64,000 nt of DNA. It comes from Kingdonia uniflora. Its lineage: Eukaryota > Streptophyta > Magnoliopsida > Ranunculales > Circaeasteraceae. The translations under genes and the position numbers were made by a program. Positions 33,061-45,324 of the stretch are shown in pieces. The notes below the pieces were generated by a model that saw nothing but the letters and a program-made list of their open reading frames with translations, made no database searches and was not told the origin of the DNA. The stretch spans positions 570,899 to 634,898 of the forward strand of contig JACGCM010000393.1 in assembly GCA_014058105.1 (NCBI GenBank), read 5' to 3'. Position 1 is the stretch's first letter; every line of letters starts with the position of its first letter.

Positions 33061-34191
33061 AGTGTCTGTGCATGTGATCTTCATGCCTAAAATTACACTA
33101 GCCTCGCCAAGGTCTTTCATATCAAAATTATTGTTAAGCATGGTTTTGGTCTCTAAAATGATATCAAGTGTAGAACCAAAAATAAGTAGATCATCAACGT
33201 ATAGACATATCATAATACAACTTTTACCAGATACTTTATAATATAGGCATTTATCAATAACGTTAATCTTAAAACTACTTGTAAGAAGTAATTGGTCGAT
33301 TCTGTCGTGCCACTATTTTGGAGCTTGCTTTAGACCGTATAAGGTCTTGTTCAGCTTACAGACTTTGTGTTCCTCACCAGGCACCACAAAGCCTTCAGGC
33401 TGATCCATATATAATTCTTCTTCAAGCTCTCCATTTAAAAACACAATTTTTACATTCATTTGGTGAATAAACAAATCGTGCACGGCAGCAACGACCAATA
33501 ATACTCTAATGGTTGTCACACGAGTAACTGGGGAATATGTGTCGAAGAAATCAATATTTTCCTTTTGTACATATCCCTTTGCTACAAGTCTTGTCTTATA
33601 TTTATCTATAGTACCATCTGGTTTAAGTTTTCTCTTTAATATCCATTTACACCCAATAGAACGACTACCAGGAGGTAAGTTAACTAAGTCCCAGGTTTTG
33701 TTTGTAGTAAGAGAATCTATTTCATCATCAATGGCCTCTTGCCACAAATCAACGTCACTTGAGGTTAACGCTTCCCTGATAGTATTGGGGTCCGATTTTA
33801 AGGTATGTACCACAAGATCATTACCAAAATCCTTAGCAATCTTTAAACGTTTTACCCTACGCAGTTCCGGGTCTGTATCATGAGAATCAGCAGCTCTAGG
33901 AATGTTTACTTGAGGTACATTAGGGGTCGAAGATGTAGGAGGTTGAGAACCCCCACTGTATCTTAGTAAGTAGGGAAACTTGTCCTCATAAAAATCAGCA
34001 TCTAGTGATTCAATAATTACATTATTCTTAATATCAAGAAACCTGTAAGCTTTACTGTTAATAACATAGCCAATGAAAGCACATTCTAAAGCTCTACTAG
34101 CTAGTTTTATTCGTTTAGGATCAGGTTTACGAACATAGGCTAAACAACCCCAAACCTTTAAATAGCTAACATTAGGTTTTCTTTTTCTCTA
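32980..34191 (-). pseudogene. Copia reverse transcriptase
   Basis: Reads LWQEAIDDEIDSLTTNKTWD, CKWILKRKLKPDGTIDKYK, RLVAKGYVQKENIDFFDTYS, MNVKIVFLNGELEEELYMDQ and NKTLYGLKQAPK, then a TAG at about 33316. It continues to ICLYVDDLLIFGS, which carries the catalytic YVDD. Upstream of about 33813 the frame continues into the integrase C-terminal linker. Clear Ty1/copia RT. Confidence 0.9.
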
Positions 34192-34722
34192 AATTTTATA
34201 AGGTGATAATTCAGATGTGATATGAGGAATACGGTTTAAAACATGGCAAACAGATAATAAGGCTTCACCCCATAAAGATTTGGGTGATCCAGAACAAAGT
34301 AAAATAATAACTATCAACTCAGTATAAGTTATATTTTTACGTTCAGCTTTACCGTTAGATTTTGGAGAATAAGGAGCAGTAGTTCAATATATAATCCCTA
34401 AGGATTCATGCAAGTTTTGAAATTCATGTGAATCATACTCTGTGCCTCTATCACTGCGAAATCTTTTAATGTGTCTATCAAACTGATTTTTCACCTCTGT
34501 TACATATGTCTTAAACATATCTATAGCTTTACATTTGTGACGCATTAGGTAAACCTGAGTATAGTTTGAGTGATCATCTATAAAAGTTATAAAATATTTT
34601 TTACTATTTCTAGTTAATGTACCGTCCATTTCGCAAATTTCAGAGTGTACTAAATCCAAAAGTTGTGATTCCCTTACAACACTTTTATGTGAGTTTTTAG
34701 TAATCTTAGCTTGACTACAAGA
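34192..34722 (-). pseudogene. Copia integrase core
   Basis: Shows LLDLVHSEICEMDGTLTRNS, YFITFIDDHSNYTQVY, FRSDRGTEYDS and YSPKSNGKAERKN-type residues, i.e. the D,D(35)E core in register. A TAA at about 34721 separates it from gag-protease, and a TGA at about 34382 and a TAG at 34189 interrupt it. Confidence 0.85.
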
Positions 34723-36195
34723 TTAACATTTATCAAAATTATTTAAATCTACTTTAGGGATCATACCTAGTTTACTCATATTGTGTACTAGCTTCTCATT
34801 CACATGACATAGTCTAGAGTGCCAAATATTAAAAGAAGACAACAAGTAAGCATAAGCAGATTTATTCATTTTAATACTCAATTTGAACATTCCATTACAA
34901 GCAAAACCCTTTCCCACAAAAATCCCACCTTTAGTCAAAATGTATTGATCTGAGCCAATGGTCTGCTGAAATCCTGCCTTGTTGAGAAGATAGCTAGAAA
35001 CAAGATTCTTCCTCATTTCTGGAGTGTGCATCACATTCTTCAGAGTCACTGTCCATCCAGAGGTAAATACTAGTTCAACATCTCCAGTGCCTATCACTTT
35101 TGTGCAATGGGAATCCCCAAGTAGTACCTTCAGGTCTTCAGTTTCCTTATAGGTCTTGAACCAATTGCGTTCATAGCATACATGCCTAGAAGCGCCCGAA
35201 TCAGCCCACCACCCGTCAGTTCCACCGACCATGTTGATCTCCGTGATCATAGCCGCTAAGGGCTCTTGGATAATGTTCGCTTGGGCAACAGGTTTACGGT
35301 TCTTGCAGTTTCTAGATATGTGTCCAGGCTTGTTACAGTTGAAACACACAATAGAAACTGTTCTGTTATTTGGTGAGGTTTTTTGGTTCGTTCCCTTATT
35401 AGGATTCTGGTGTCCATTTTTATGACGGTTATTCGGATTACCACCGTTAGGATGGTTGTTCCAATTACCGCCATTCTTAGCCTTGAAAGGTTTCCCTTTA
35501 GGTTTCAGATGGACCTTCCCTTTGGGTTGAACCAAAAGGATTTCCTCTTTCAGGTCTTGTTTTATAGATTCTTCTTCAACCCTAAGACGAGTAATCAAGT
35601 TCTCCATGGTAAGTTCCTTTGACTTGTGTCGCAGGATATTTTTATAGTCTTTCCAATTAAGCGGTAATTTGTCAATCATCACGGTAACCTGAAATTGTTC
35701 ATCAAGAGATATCCCTTCGGACACGATCTCATGCGCAATTCGTTGCAACTCATGTGATTGGATAATTATCGTCTTATCGTCGACCATAGTGAACTTGAGA
35801 TATCGGCTTACAACAAACTTTTTAAAGCCTGCCTCTTCCGTATCGTACTTCCTCTGTAATGCTTCCCAAATGGCTTTCGTTATTTTGGACTGTAGATAGT
35901 AATCGTACAGTTCGTCTGCTAGACCGTTCAGAATGAAATTACGGTATTTGAAGTCAGCCTCAGTCCAGTTCAAAATTGATTATAAGGTTTTGTCATATTC
36001 GTTTGTAATTAGGTCAGGGTCTATCGCAGGTACATGAATGGGAGGTTCAATAGGGCATTCTTATTCTAGAACATAAGCCACTTCTTTAAGTGTGAGATAA
36101 AAAAACATTTTGTTCTTCCATCTCTTGAAGTTGAGACCATCAAACTTAGAGGGTTTGTTGGAGTCAAACTTCAGCACTTCTGAGGTAAGAGCCAT
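34723..36195 (-). pseudogene. Copia gag-protease
   Basis: The ATG at 36195 begins [20 protein letters not shown], with stops at about 36064 and 35974. The 416-codon frame 35973-34723 then runs through gag, the zinc knuckle CFNCNKPGHISRNC (CX2CX4HX4C, about 35350-35310), protease WWADSGASRHVC (about 35215-35180) and the pre-integrase segment HSRLCHVNEKLVHN. Two 5' stops inactivate it. The gag N-terminus is duplicated at 41761-42063. Confidence 0.9.
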
Positions 36196-36223
36196 ATTAC
36201 AGATAGAAGATACTCTTTAAAAT

Positions 36224-36975
36224 TTTAGAAGTAATTTGCAAAGAAAACCTGTAATTAGCTTTCCCTTTTCTTTTTAGTAATTCGGAACAACAGCTGCAGT
36301 TACTTCGATCTGCTACAATAACTTCGATCTGCTACAGTATCTTCGAGCTGCTACTGTAACTTCGAGGTGCTACAGTATCTTTGAATAACATCAGCTACAG
36401 TAACTTAAAAGAGCAAGTTCGATACCACAAATGTTAGGTCGAAGCAACAAAGAGATTCGATCTCAGGTAAACAGCAACAACAATAACAACAATTTTGAAC
36501 TTTGCAACAGCAACCACGATTGATCTGAAAGAGTAACAAGATGATTAGCGTTCGAGGCGTGGGTCGCACTCTCTTTAAAGAGTATCTCAAGTACTCTCCC
36601 AGGATACAATGAGCATATACGGTAGCTTCGCCGGAAGTCTACGTAAAAAACTGAATGAGTTTGCACCTCAAGTATGAACTATTTTTAGAGAGAGAAAGAG
36701 AGACGACGATGAACAATAGTTTTGTGTTGTGTTTTGATAGTCGGAGGAAGGAAGGTATTTATAGATGTAAACACAACAGTTATCATCACGTCTCACATCC
36801 ATAACGTTCTTTGAATGCACGTGTTACTCCATGTAGATCAGATCTTCTAAAGGAATAGCCATTTGAAGAATGAAGTAGATAAAAGACCCACTTTAAATGA
36901 TAACAAAGGCCTCAAGCCCATGTCCAAACTTAAGCCCAAGTCCAAGGTCAAATAAGTTTTTGAAATAACCCAACA
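36224..36975 (-). repeat. Copia 5' LTR
   Basis: 752 bp, about 93 bp shorter than the 3' LTR mainly through fewer minisatellite units. The terminal TGTAGAAG (plus view) is mutated to TTTAGAAG. Confidence 0.85.
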
Positions 36976-37120
36976 CATAAGTACATTGCAGCTTTGAAAG
37001 TTTGTGTGGTACGGTAGCTTTTGGCGTAAAGAGATCGGTTTGACACGATTACAAATCTGGTTACTTTGAAGATAGGCAAACTTACGGGAACCTCACCTTT
37101 CAAATTTCAAGTGGGAGATT
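36976..37120 (+). mobile_element. Older copia remnant (right of nested copia)
   Basis: Continues 30350-30737 after the CATAA site and ends TTCAAGTGGGAGATT, a polypurine tract directly before the LTR at 37121. Not translatable into a known domain over this length. Confidence 0.5.
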
Positions 37121-37824
37121 TGTTAAAGATTGTAAAATTTTGTAAGGGGGTCTTCACGGTGTTGAAGGTCCGGGTAGCGCGAACAAGTTGGAGATATGGA
37201 GATGGGTTACAGGATTTGATTTCAAGTGGGAAATTGTTATGGTATGAACTCGAATCTTGTTCGAGGTAGTTTATCGGAGCTCGTGGGATGAGCGAGGATC
37301 GAAGACGGTATGAAAAAAGTATTTTTTCAAGTTCTCTTCGAATAGACTAGTTGTTTGTTCGAACAGAGGAGGCAGGGACAACTTTGTTCGAATAAAAGTC
37401 ATGTCTATTCGAATGGAAGTCATGTCTGTTCGAACAGACTTCGTTAGTCAGTTTAAGAAGGTATTTTCTGGGGGCGTTGGTGTGTCTCGTTATCCGTACT
37501 TCGAGCCTATTCTTATGTAATGACATCCCACTTATATAAGGGTACTAGAGACTGTTTCTAACTAATCTTGGCGAGTTTAATTCTAGAGAAATCTAGGGTT
37601 TGAGAGACTCTATTAAAGCTTGAGAAGCCTGAAAAGATCGTTGTAACCTTTGATATTTGATTAGTGAATTGTTTGCGGGGAGTAGTTTTTTATCCGCAAG
37701 GGTTTTCCACTTTCCTCCTCCGGGTATATCATTGTGTTCTTGTTTACGTTTAATTTCTCAATTGGCGTTTCCGTTTATCGTTCTTGGGGCGAGGGATTGG
37801 GATTAGCTACCTTGATTCCCAACA
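37121..37824 (+). mobile_element. 3' LTR of older copia element
   Basis: TGTTAAAG...ATTCCCAACA, 704 bp, with a purine tract on its left. Contains TTCGAA-centred motifs (GTTCGAACAGA, TATTCGAATGG) at about 37330-37440, like but not identical to the TTCGAACGA family. The right flank is NRPB1 intron sequence. Confidence 0.7.
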
Positions 37825-38095
37825 ATTAGGGAATCTTTACTAGCATTAAAAATTGCATATAGATCTAGTGTGTCTACAAAATAAAAAATGGTGTTGGTAG
37901 GCTATGTATTTTACATATTCTTTGCCAAAAAGAACATGTTCTTTTTCCCCCTGTATTTGAAGCTTAACTTGGGCAGTGCAGCTTTTGTTCTTGACCAAGA
38001 AATATTTAGTATATTATTAATTTTTTTTAAATACTTTAATCATTATTTGTTTGTTTCTTGTTACTTTTGTGTGGCAGCAGCCGACATCACCAACA

Positions 38096-38140
38096 TCTAC
38101 ATCTGCATCTACATCTACATCTACATCTACATCTACATCT
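38096..38140. repeat. (CATCTA)n microsatellite in CTD exon
   Basis: About seven CATCTA units (one CATCTG) sit where copy 1 has a single ACATAG. In the CTD frame this gives a Ser-Thr run in place of heptads. Confidence 0.85.
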
Positions 38141-38584
38141 TATTGCTTCCAAGTCCTTCATGCAGTCCAAGCAGGTAAAAGTTTTCAATATAAGATGCTA
38201 TGCAGTTGTACCTATTCGTATAACTTAGAGTGCTATGGCAATATAGTTGGGTGACTGTATGTTACACTGTCTCAAACGTTTTATCATGAAAACAGTATAT
38301 AACAGGTGTTTATCCTTGGCTACATTTAAAGGAGACATTGATTTTGACGGTGCAGATTTTTTCTTCGCCAACCAATTGGGGAGTGGGATTGGCTCTTGTA
38401 GGTTATTCCACCCCTCCCAGGTACCAAGGTGTAACATACCTTCTGAAGATAAAGTAGGCTGGGTTTGAGAATAATTATGTTTACTAGGTACAATTTTTGT
38501 AAGGATTGTCACGGGGTGGAGCTGCATATTTTGAAATCCGACTTGTAAGGTTTTGGTAAACTTAGAAGGTTCGCTTCAAGTCTT

Positions 38585-39229
38585 TGTTAGGTATACGACT
38601 CCAAAATTGGGAAAGTCGTTCGAACGAGTGGGGAAATTGTTTGAACGATAGAGTTTCCGTTGAAGTCGATCGAACGAAAATAGCTCTTGGGCCAAAATTC
38701 CAGATGATTGTCTAATGGTTGTTCGAACGACCTAATGACCCGTTCGAATGAAATTGGCTATGTTTGGTTGTTTCTAAGTTCGCTTTAAAGGGGATTTGAT
38801 CCAAAGCGATAGATTATCTCATGATGCGTATTTCGGAGATAACCTAATGGAAAGCCTATAAATTGAGAGTGTATGTTAAAGACCTCTGTACAAGAGAAAA
38901 AAGTTAGAGAGAGAAAATTGAGAAATCTAGGGTTTAGCTTTGGAGAGATTTATTGGGTTTTCTTTCTAGGGTTTCTTGCTGAAATTATCTGTGAGGGTAG
39001 AGGTGAGGTTTGAGTGATCTCTGTAACTTCTTGTAACCCTAAGTGATAATATATTCGTCGTGCTTGTCGGGGGTAGTTTTGATCATGTTTAGGGTTTTCA
39101 CCTATTTAAACCTTGTGTATGTGATTTATTGCTTTGGATTGAATTCTCTGTAGTTAGTTTATAGATCTTTGGTTCTTGCTAAATCGTATTGTGCTTCCGC
39201 GTGCGATTTGCCCCCTCGGTTTCCCAACA
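38585..39229 (+). mobile_element. Solo copia LTR in NRPB1 intron copy
   Basis: TGTTAGG...CCCAACA, 645 bp, same family as 16910-19606. Copy 1 of the pseudogene has the uninterrupted site (TTAAAGTCTGAATCC in reverse). Flanks GTCTT and GTTTG are a poor but possible target duplication. Carries five TTCGAACGA-like motifs. Confidence 0.85.
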
Positions 39230-39699
39230 GTTTGTATCCTAGCGTAGCTTTGTTTGGAGCGCCCAAGGTCCAAATCTTTTATCTGTAGAATGCGATTATT
39301 GGGTCTTTTCTTTTTGCCCTATAAGTATACCTTTTGCTGAGAAAAAAAATTGCGAAACATGTCAATCTATTGAATTTAGTATGCATTTGAATCCAGTATT
39401 CATTGTGGCAAGGTTCTGACCTTCGATGCATCCCACTGAATTCCAATACAAGCCCAGATTCCCCTGACTATACTCCCAGCTCTCCTCAATACAGGTGAGA
39501 TTCTGTACTTATGTTCTTTACTTCCACAGTTGAACAATTAAAAACTTGCACTGTCTTTCTGAAACAGGGTACTCGCCGTCCTCTAGGAGCCAGTTCACCC
39601 CACAAACGAAACGAGCCACAACAACGATGATAAGGATGACGATATTGTTTTGTGAGACAATCATTCTCTGTTGAAGAAACTGAAGTTTGGTTTATGAGG

Positions 39700-41534
39700 T
39701 ACCAAAACTTTTTATATTGAAACAGTGGATTTTCCTTCTGTTAATCCTATTTTTGTTTGTACTCGACAATATAACAACCATGTTCATTGAATGCGAATGA
39801 AATACGGAGAATAGTTGTACATATTGAAATATCTTACTTGTAGGTTAATATTAACCATCCTAGCATTAAAATCGGGAGGTACGACAATTGAGGCATTGAG
39901 AGTGTAATTGTCATAAGAGTCACTTGCCGCGTCTTTTCAAAGGGTGTGGCAAGTAGGGCTGTACAAGAAACAGGCCAACCCGTGAAACTGACCCGGACCG
40001 ATCTGACCCGATCGATTCGGTTTGGTTATGCTAAACAATCGGGTTGGTTTTAGTTTAAGATATATAAACCCGGTTATAGCCGGTTCGGTTTTGATTACTA
40101 GGTTCGGTAACCGGGTTGGACCCGAACCGACCTTTGTGTTTTATATATTTATAACTTAAACCTAACAGGCTAGCAGCCGACCTCTCTCTCTTGACAACAA
40201 CTACTCATCTCTCTCCCTCTCTCTCTCTTACAGCGGAATAATAATCTAAAAAGAGATAGAAATGATTACCAACGGTAACTAAAACTCCAAAACTGGCAAG
40301 TCCAGCTTGCTCCAACTCACTATCATCGCAACTGCAACTATTCGCCTGAAAAAGTATATATGAGCAAGGCGTCAACAAGCAGCGCCCAGTAAGTACAAAT
40401 ATCCAAGATCATAAGACATGATAGACCAAGATAAACACAGAAAAGAGACATGAAGAATCTAATGGAACTATAGGAGAATATCAACCAAGCTGCGAGTTCT
40501 AAGGAAGACGGTCTAAGTAAAATTAAAATCCCAAAACGATAACAACGATAGCCTAAACTTAGATCTAACTACTACGACCTAAGAGGTACGGTTAATAAGG
40601 ATAGAGAATTTAGAAGTCACGTACACAGGGTCACTTTTAATTCAGTGGGACCACACTCTCGCACCCTTCTGTCCTCAACAGAAGCGTATCCCTTATTGGC
40701 GAGCCAGGGATTGGCAGATTCCTTTTTAGTGAGCCAGAAATTAGCGGGTAATGCACCTGATCAGGGTGTTCAAGGAATTTAAACCTACAGGTCTAAAGCC
40801 TTATTTATTTTCAACTTTTAGGGATCTGCCCACGGGATGCTCATGAAGCATGAAGCCGATAAGTAACCGGGAAAGAATTTAGGGACTTGCAACCCAGGAA
40901 AACTGATAAACAGTTACCTCATATTTGGTTTAGGGACTCGAACCCAAGGACCGTAACAGCATAGCCCTACTGTGTACATTAACTCGAAGTTATCCTAACA
41001 TAATGGAAAGGAAGAAGTTTGAATCCTATAAGAATCAAATGATCTGTCTGTCCCTGCCTAATCAGCATCTGAGACTAAATCTAAAGACCTACCGCTCTTA
41101 CGACCAGATGATCTATCTACCCTCACTTTAATAACAAGTGGGGACTCTATCAAATGAAGTACAGCTCCAACATCCAATACTATCTGTCGATATGACTATA
41201 TCGAAATAAAGTCCTAAACCTGAAAAGGGAATCTAAGTCGCGTACTACTGAATGATAGAAAAATCTAACTGAATCACTATCCCCAAAGACATTCCAAAGA
41301 ATCGTCTAAGTTGCTCTAGAATAAAAGACTTGCCCAAATGTCAAAAAGGATTCACGGTCTCTCTTAGACAACCCAGACCCTATAGTACTTATCTCAAAGT
41401 GATCAATGCCCAACACTTGGATACCTTATCCCAAAATAACATCATAAAACTCTTGAAGTTCTTATACTATCATAAAGCCTAACAACTATTATTAGACCAC
41501 CCTCGTATAACCATTTGATGAAGAAGGAGAAGAA
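39700..41534. other. Repeat-derived intergenic DNA
   Basis: 39955-40145 is rich in CGGTTCGGTT/GGTTCGGGTT-type simple sequence. 40640-41500 has the look of a decayed gypsy LTR or leader (repeated GGACTCGAACCCAAGGA-like phrases) but I cannot find its ends. No exon or domain is seen. Confidence 0.35.
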
Positions 41535-41760
41535 TTGGGGAAATTCGGTGAAGGTTTGAATGGGTTGGTGTTGTTAAAATTTTGGGGAAACATGAGCTAT
41601 GATAACATGCTACAGGTGCAACTTATAAACCATAACTACGACCACAAGGAGTTATACGAAGAAAAATGCGGGGCGCTACACACACCATCAACAACCAATC
41701 CCGTAAAACTGGAACTTGTAACGTCTAAATAATGTAAGGCAAAGGTACATTTAGAAAGCC
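41535..41760. repeat. Repeat fragment shared with 48185-48260 (inverted)
   Basis: About 70 bp at 41684-41757 (CATCAACAACCAATCCC onward) matches 48185-48260 in reverse. Probably a fragment of an LTR or DNA transposon; the family is not identified. Confidence 0.4.
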
Positions 41761-42831
41761 AATCGTACAGTTCGTCTGCTAGACCGTTCAGAATGAAATT
41801 ATAGCATTTGAAGTCAGCCTCAGTCCAGCTCGAAATTGATTATAAGGTTTTGTCATATTCATTTGTAATCAGGTCAGGGTCTATCGCAGGTACAGGAAGG
41901 GGAGGTTCAATAGGGCATTCTTATTCTAGAACATAAGCCACTTCCTTAAGTGTGAGATAAAAGAATATTTTGTTATTCCATCTCTTGAAGTTGAGACCAT
42001 CAAACTTAGAGGGTTTGTTGGAGTCAAACTTCAGCACTTCTGAGGTAAGAGCCATATTACAGATAGTAGATACTCTTTAAAATTGTAGAAGTAATTTGTA
42101 AAGAAAACCTGTAATAAGCTTTCCCTTTTCTTTTTAGTAATTCGGAACAACAGCTACAATAACTTCAATCTGCTTTAATAATTTCGATCTGCTACAGTAT
42201 CTTCGAGCTGCTACAGTACTTCGATCTGCTATAGTATCTTCGAATAACAACAACTACAGTAACTTAAAATAGCAAGTTCGATACCACAAATGTTAGGTCG
42301 AAGAAACAAAGAGATTCGATCTCAGGTAAATAACAACAGCAACAACCATTTCGAATTTCGCAACAGCAACCACGATTGATCTAAAAGTGTAAAAAGATGA
42401 TTAGCGCTTGAGGCGTGGGTCACACTCTCTTTAAAGAGTATCTCAAGTACTCTCCCAGGATACAACGAGCATATACGGTAGCTTCGCCAGAAGTCTACGT
42501 AAAAAGTTGAATGGATTTGCACCTCAAGTATGAACTATTTTTAGAGAGAGAAAGAAAGAAGACGATAAACAGTAGTTTTGTGTTGTGCATTGATAGTAGG
42601 AAGAAAGAAGGCATTTATAGATGTAAACACAACGGTTATCATCACGTCTCACATCCATAACGTTCTTTGAATGCATGCGTTACTCCCTGAAGATCATGTC
42701 TTCTAAGGGAATAGCCGTTTGAAGAATGAAGTAGATAAAAAACCCACTTTAAATGATAACAAAGGCCTCAAGCCCAAGCCCAAACTTAAGCCCAAGTCCT
42801 AGGTCAAATAAGTTTTTGAAATAACCCAACA
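41761..42831 (-). mobile_element. Copia LTR plus gag N-terminus fragment
   Basis: LTR 42084-42831 (same family as 30738-36975) followed on minus by the gag start at 42055 down to 41761. It carries the same internal TAG as the full-length copy, so both descend from an already mutated parent or were copied from one another. The rest of the element is absent. Confidence 0.85.
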
Positions 42832-43139
42832 GTAATGTTACAGGTTCTCACTTAAAATTTTTACTAGGAGGAAGTAAGCGGTGTTACTTTTTTCGTTCTT
42901 TAGTATCTCTTACTATTTTTACCGTCATTAAATCCAGTTAAAATCTCAACTTACACAGTACGTTGTAAAACACGAGTGAGGAAGCAATGTTTGTATGGGA
43001 TTCTATTAAAAGCTGATAGATAAAGCTTTGCAAAGCACAAAATCCTAACATGAAGACAGGCTACCAGGCCCTATTAAAGGTTGGTTGTATTATTACAACC
43101 CTATACTATTCCTCTTTCATGCAGACATTAACTGAAGGA

Positions 43140-43378
43140 GTGTTATACCAACTACCTGTAGCTAGTGTTAAAAGTCTAACACCTACCTTGAGGGTCAGGG
43201 TTCGATTTTCTCCACTGGTGGGTCTTTCGAGGTTGGTATTAAGCCCTGCTGGCCTTCCGCCAATGTGAATGGTCTAACAGTTTGCGGGCCACTACACGAC
43301 CCTAGAGGATTTAGTTAACAATTGACCGTCCGCCAGTGGCCCGGATACCTCTAGTGAAATAAAATAAAATAAAATAAA
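43140..43378 (+). mobile_element. SINE-like unit with (AAAAT)n tail
   Basis: Contains GGGTTCGATTTTC (B-box-like, about 43198) downstream of AGCTAGTGTTAAAAGTC (weak A-box) and ends in AAATAAAATAAAATAAAATA. That fits a tRNA-derived SINE with an A-rich tail. No clear target duplication was found. 42832-43139 and 43379-43484 hold nothing I recognise. Confidence 0.4.
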
Positions 43379-43484
43379 TGTTATGAGAGTATGTTACCAC
43401 AATTAGAGCTCTTCAAAAAGGGCAAACAACAATCAATGTTATGAGTTAAGAGGACGTCAACTCCTTGGGCAAAAACATTATTAG

Positions 43485-43559
43485 TAATACATTTATTTAA
43501 TAAATGACTACGTAGATATAAATTTAGGAGTTGTACACGTAAATATTACGTGTCTATCA
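43485..43559 (-). mobile_element. Athila LTR 5' tip
   Basis: 75 bp of the LTR start, ending (plus view) ACGTGTCTATCA at 43559. The rest is absent. Confidence 0.75.
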
Positions 43560-44860
43560 AGATGTAAATGTCTCACGAGACTGGATGACAGAGGAGTTCT
43601 TCATCTTATCTTTCATGGATCGCTCTAATTCAATGTAGTTATTAACAACATCAATCATCTCTGCCACCGTTCTGGGATTGTGTAAGGTAAATTATTCTCG
43701 AACTTTAGAGTCGATATGCAGAGAGCTGAGGTGAATGCTGGAAAGACAATCTTGGGATCCGAGTTCCCAATCTTTCGGGTTTCCTATAAGAATCTATTGT
43801 AGAAACTTGTTAGTGTTTCTTTTACTCCTTGCTCGAAGAAGATTAGAGAATCGACACTTATCTCTCACTCCTTAGCATGAGCATAATTCAACTTGAAGAG
43901 GCGCTGCAGCTGGCTGAATGTAGTTATGGAGCCTTTGAGGATAATATGGAACCATCAGAGAGGTTCCTCTTTCAGGCTCATGTTGAATAATCTGTATAAC
44001 ATGTGGTCGAGTTTAGAGTATAATCCAACTGCGGTTTTGAAGTGTCGGACGTGGGTGAGAGGGTCAGTGAAGCCTGCATACTGAATAAATTTTGGCATGT
44101 AAAAATTATTCGGAATGGGCATAACTTCATGATGAGGAGAGATGGGATTTGTTTCGATTCTATCGAAAGCAGACCTTCGACCTGGGATATAAGAGTTTAT
44201 GGCTTGGATTTTATTGTTTAGGTCGTCCAAGGTAATGAACTATGGTGGAGAAATCGGTATGGCTGTAGCTTGCGGTTCAAAGTCTCCCTGTCCGTCAGGT
44301 CCCAATCGATCTCTAATAGGTCGTCTTGCTGGTGGTGGTGGGGTTTGATTACGCGTACGTCGACTTCCTTAGGTTGTCGATGATGAGGATGTAAGTCCAA
44401 AATGTTGAGAAACCCAGTCTAGATTTTTGGATATGGATCGAAAAGTTCATACTCGTTCTTTTCTTGGGTAGTTTTCTCTCTGGGTAGCCCTGAAACGATG
44501 TTCACTTTGGGCTTAAGGATGTGATATTTGACGGTCAGTGAGCCAATTTTAAGTTCTTCGTAAATTCTCCATTTTTTTTATGTGTCCAGCTTTGTTGGTC
44601 CAAGGCCATTCTCCTTTTGTCTCTCTCAACTTGAAGAGCCTGGGCATGGATCCGTTGATCTTCAAGCCTTTGGACATTTTCAGACTCCATTTGTCTCTAA
44701 AATTCAATCACTGTGCTGTGCAGGTCGACTGTTTCTGGTATCGACTTGATCTCGTGGTTCCTCAGTGTAATGGCTTCGGAGATTCATGTTTGTCATCAGA
44801 TTATTTTTAGATCAGAGGTGGTAAAGAAAAGTGTGGTATTCCCATAGACGATGGCAATTG
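43560..44860 (-). pseudogene. Ty3/gypsy gag fragment
   Basis: The minus strand reads FYMPKFIQYAGFTDPLTHVR, HFKTAVGLYSKLDHMLYRLF and MSLKEEPLW (44090-43955). These match the retrotransposon gag domain pattern of gypsy elements (F..Y.G..DP..H...F....Y). It continues to 43600 with stops (LTSFYNRF, FTLHNPRTVAEMIDVVNNYI). Upstream (44400-44218) the frame is His/Gln-rich. A family different from the Athila elements here. Confidence 0.7.
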
Positions 44861-45021
44861 TAATGGCGTATTTTATAGAAAGATAATCTTCGCCAATACT
44901 TTTTGTAGGGATGGTGCAATAATAAGCTAAAACGAATAAGATTTTGCGTGGAAACTCAGTAAAGGCTGAGAAAAATTACGACCTCGAGGATGATTTTGAT
45001 GTAAAATCCAATAGGTTGCTA

Positions 45022-45324
45022 GTTATTACTCTCTAACCCTTTTCTTAGGTACAGAGGCCTTCAACAGACACTCTCTATTTATAGACTTTCCATTAGGTCA
45101 TCTCCGAAATACGCATCACGAGATAACCCATCGTTTTGGATCAAATCCCCTTTAAGACGAATTTAGAGACAACAAAACAGAGCCAAAGTCGCTCGAACGA
45201 GTCATGAGCTCGTTCGAACGACTTCAACAGTCCCCTGGAATTTTGGCCCAAGCGCTATTTTCGTTCGAACGACTTCCTCACTCGTTCGAACGACTTTCCC
45301 AGTTTTGAGCCGTATTCCTAACAT
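45022..45324 (-). mobile_element. Copia LTR fragment (TGTTAGG family)
   Basis: The first about 300 bp of the LTR in minus orientation, with TGTTAGG (plus CCTAACA) at 45318-45324. It has four TTCGAACGA-type motifs and TATA CTATAAATAG near 45078. It directly abuts the start of the exopolygalacturonase duplication at TCCACTATAACAG. Confidence 0.8.

Larger units (their letters stand above)
30738..36975 (-). mobile_element. Full-length copia element with CATAA target duplication
   Basis: 6.24 kb. LTRs at 30738-31582 (3') and 36224-36975 (5'), flanked by CATAA at 30733-30737 and 36976-36980. The domain order on minus is gag, protease, integrase, RT, RNase H, which is Ty1/copia order. In-frame stops and a 79-bp tandem duplication inactivate it. 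The purine tract AAAAGTGGGGGAT lies beside the 3' LTR. No initiator-Met PBS is evident after the 5' LTR. Confidence 0.95.
37825..39690 (+). pseudogene. NRPB1: NRPB1 3'-end pseudogene (Pol II CTD), copy 2
   Basis: Plus-strand counterpart of 15417-16480. A T-rich intron end (GTGTGGCAG) leads to PTSPTSTS codons at 38080, grown into a CATCTA microsatellite, then a GTAAAAG donor near 38173. The intron matches 15860-16180 in reverse and carries a solo LTR (38585-39229). Next an exon with SPDSPDYTPSSPQY ends at about 39493. The last exon reads YSPSSRSQFTPQT (about 39568) and loses the acidic tail by frameshift. No catalytic part is present. Confidence 0.75.

Noticed and set aside
33509..33883. Plus frame of 124 codons
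   Set aside because: Antisense to the copia reverse transcriptase.
35231..35622. Plus frames over the copia gag
   Set aside because: Antisense shadows of the minus-strand gag with a zinc knuckle.
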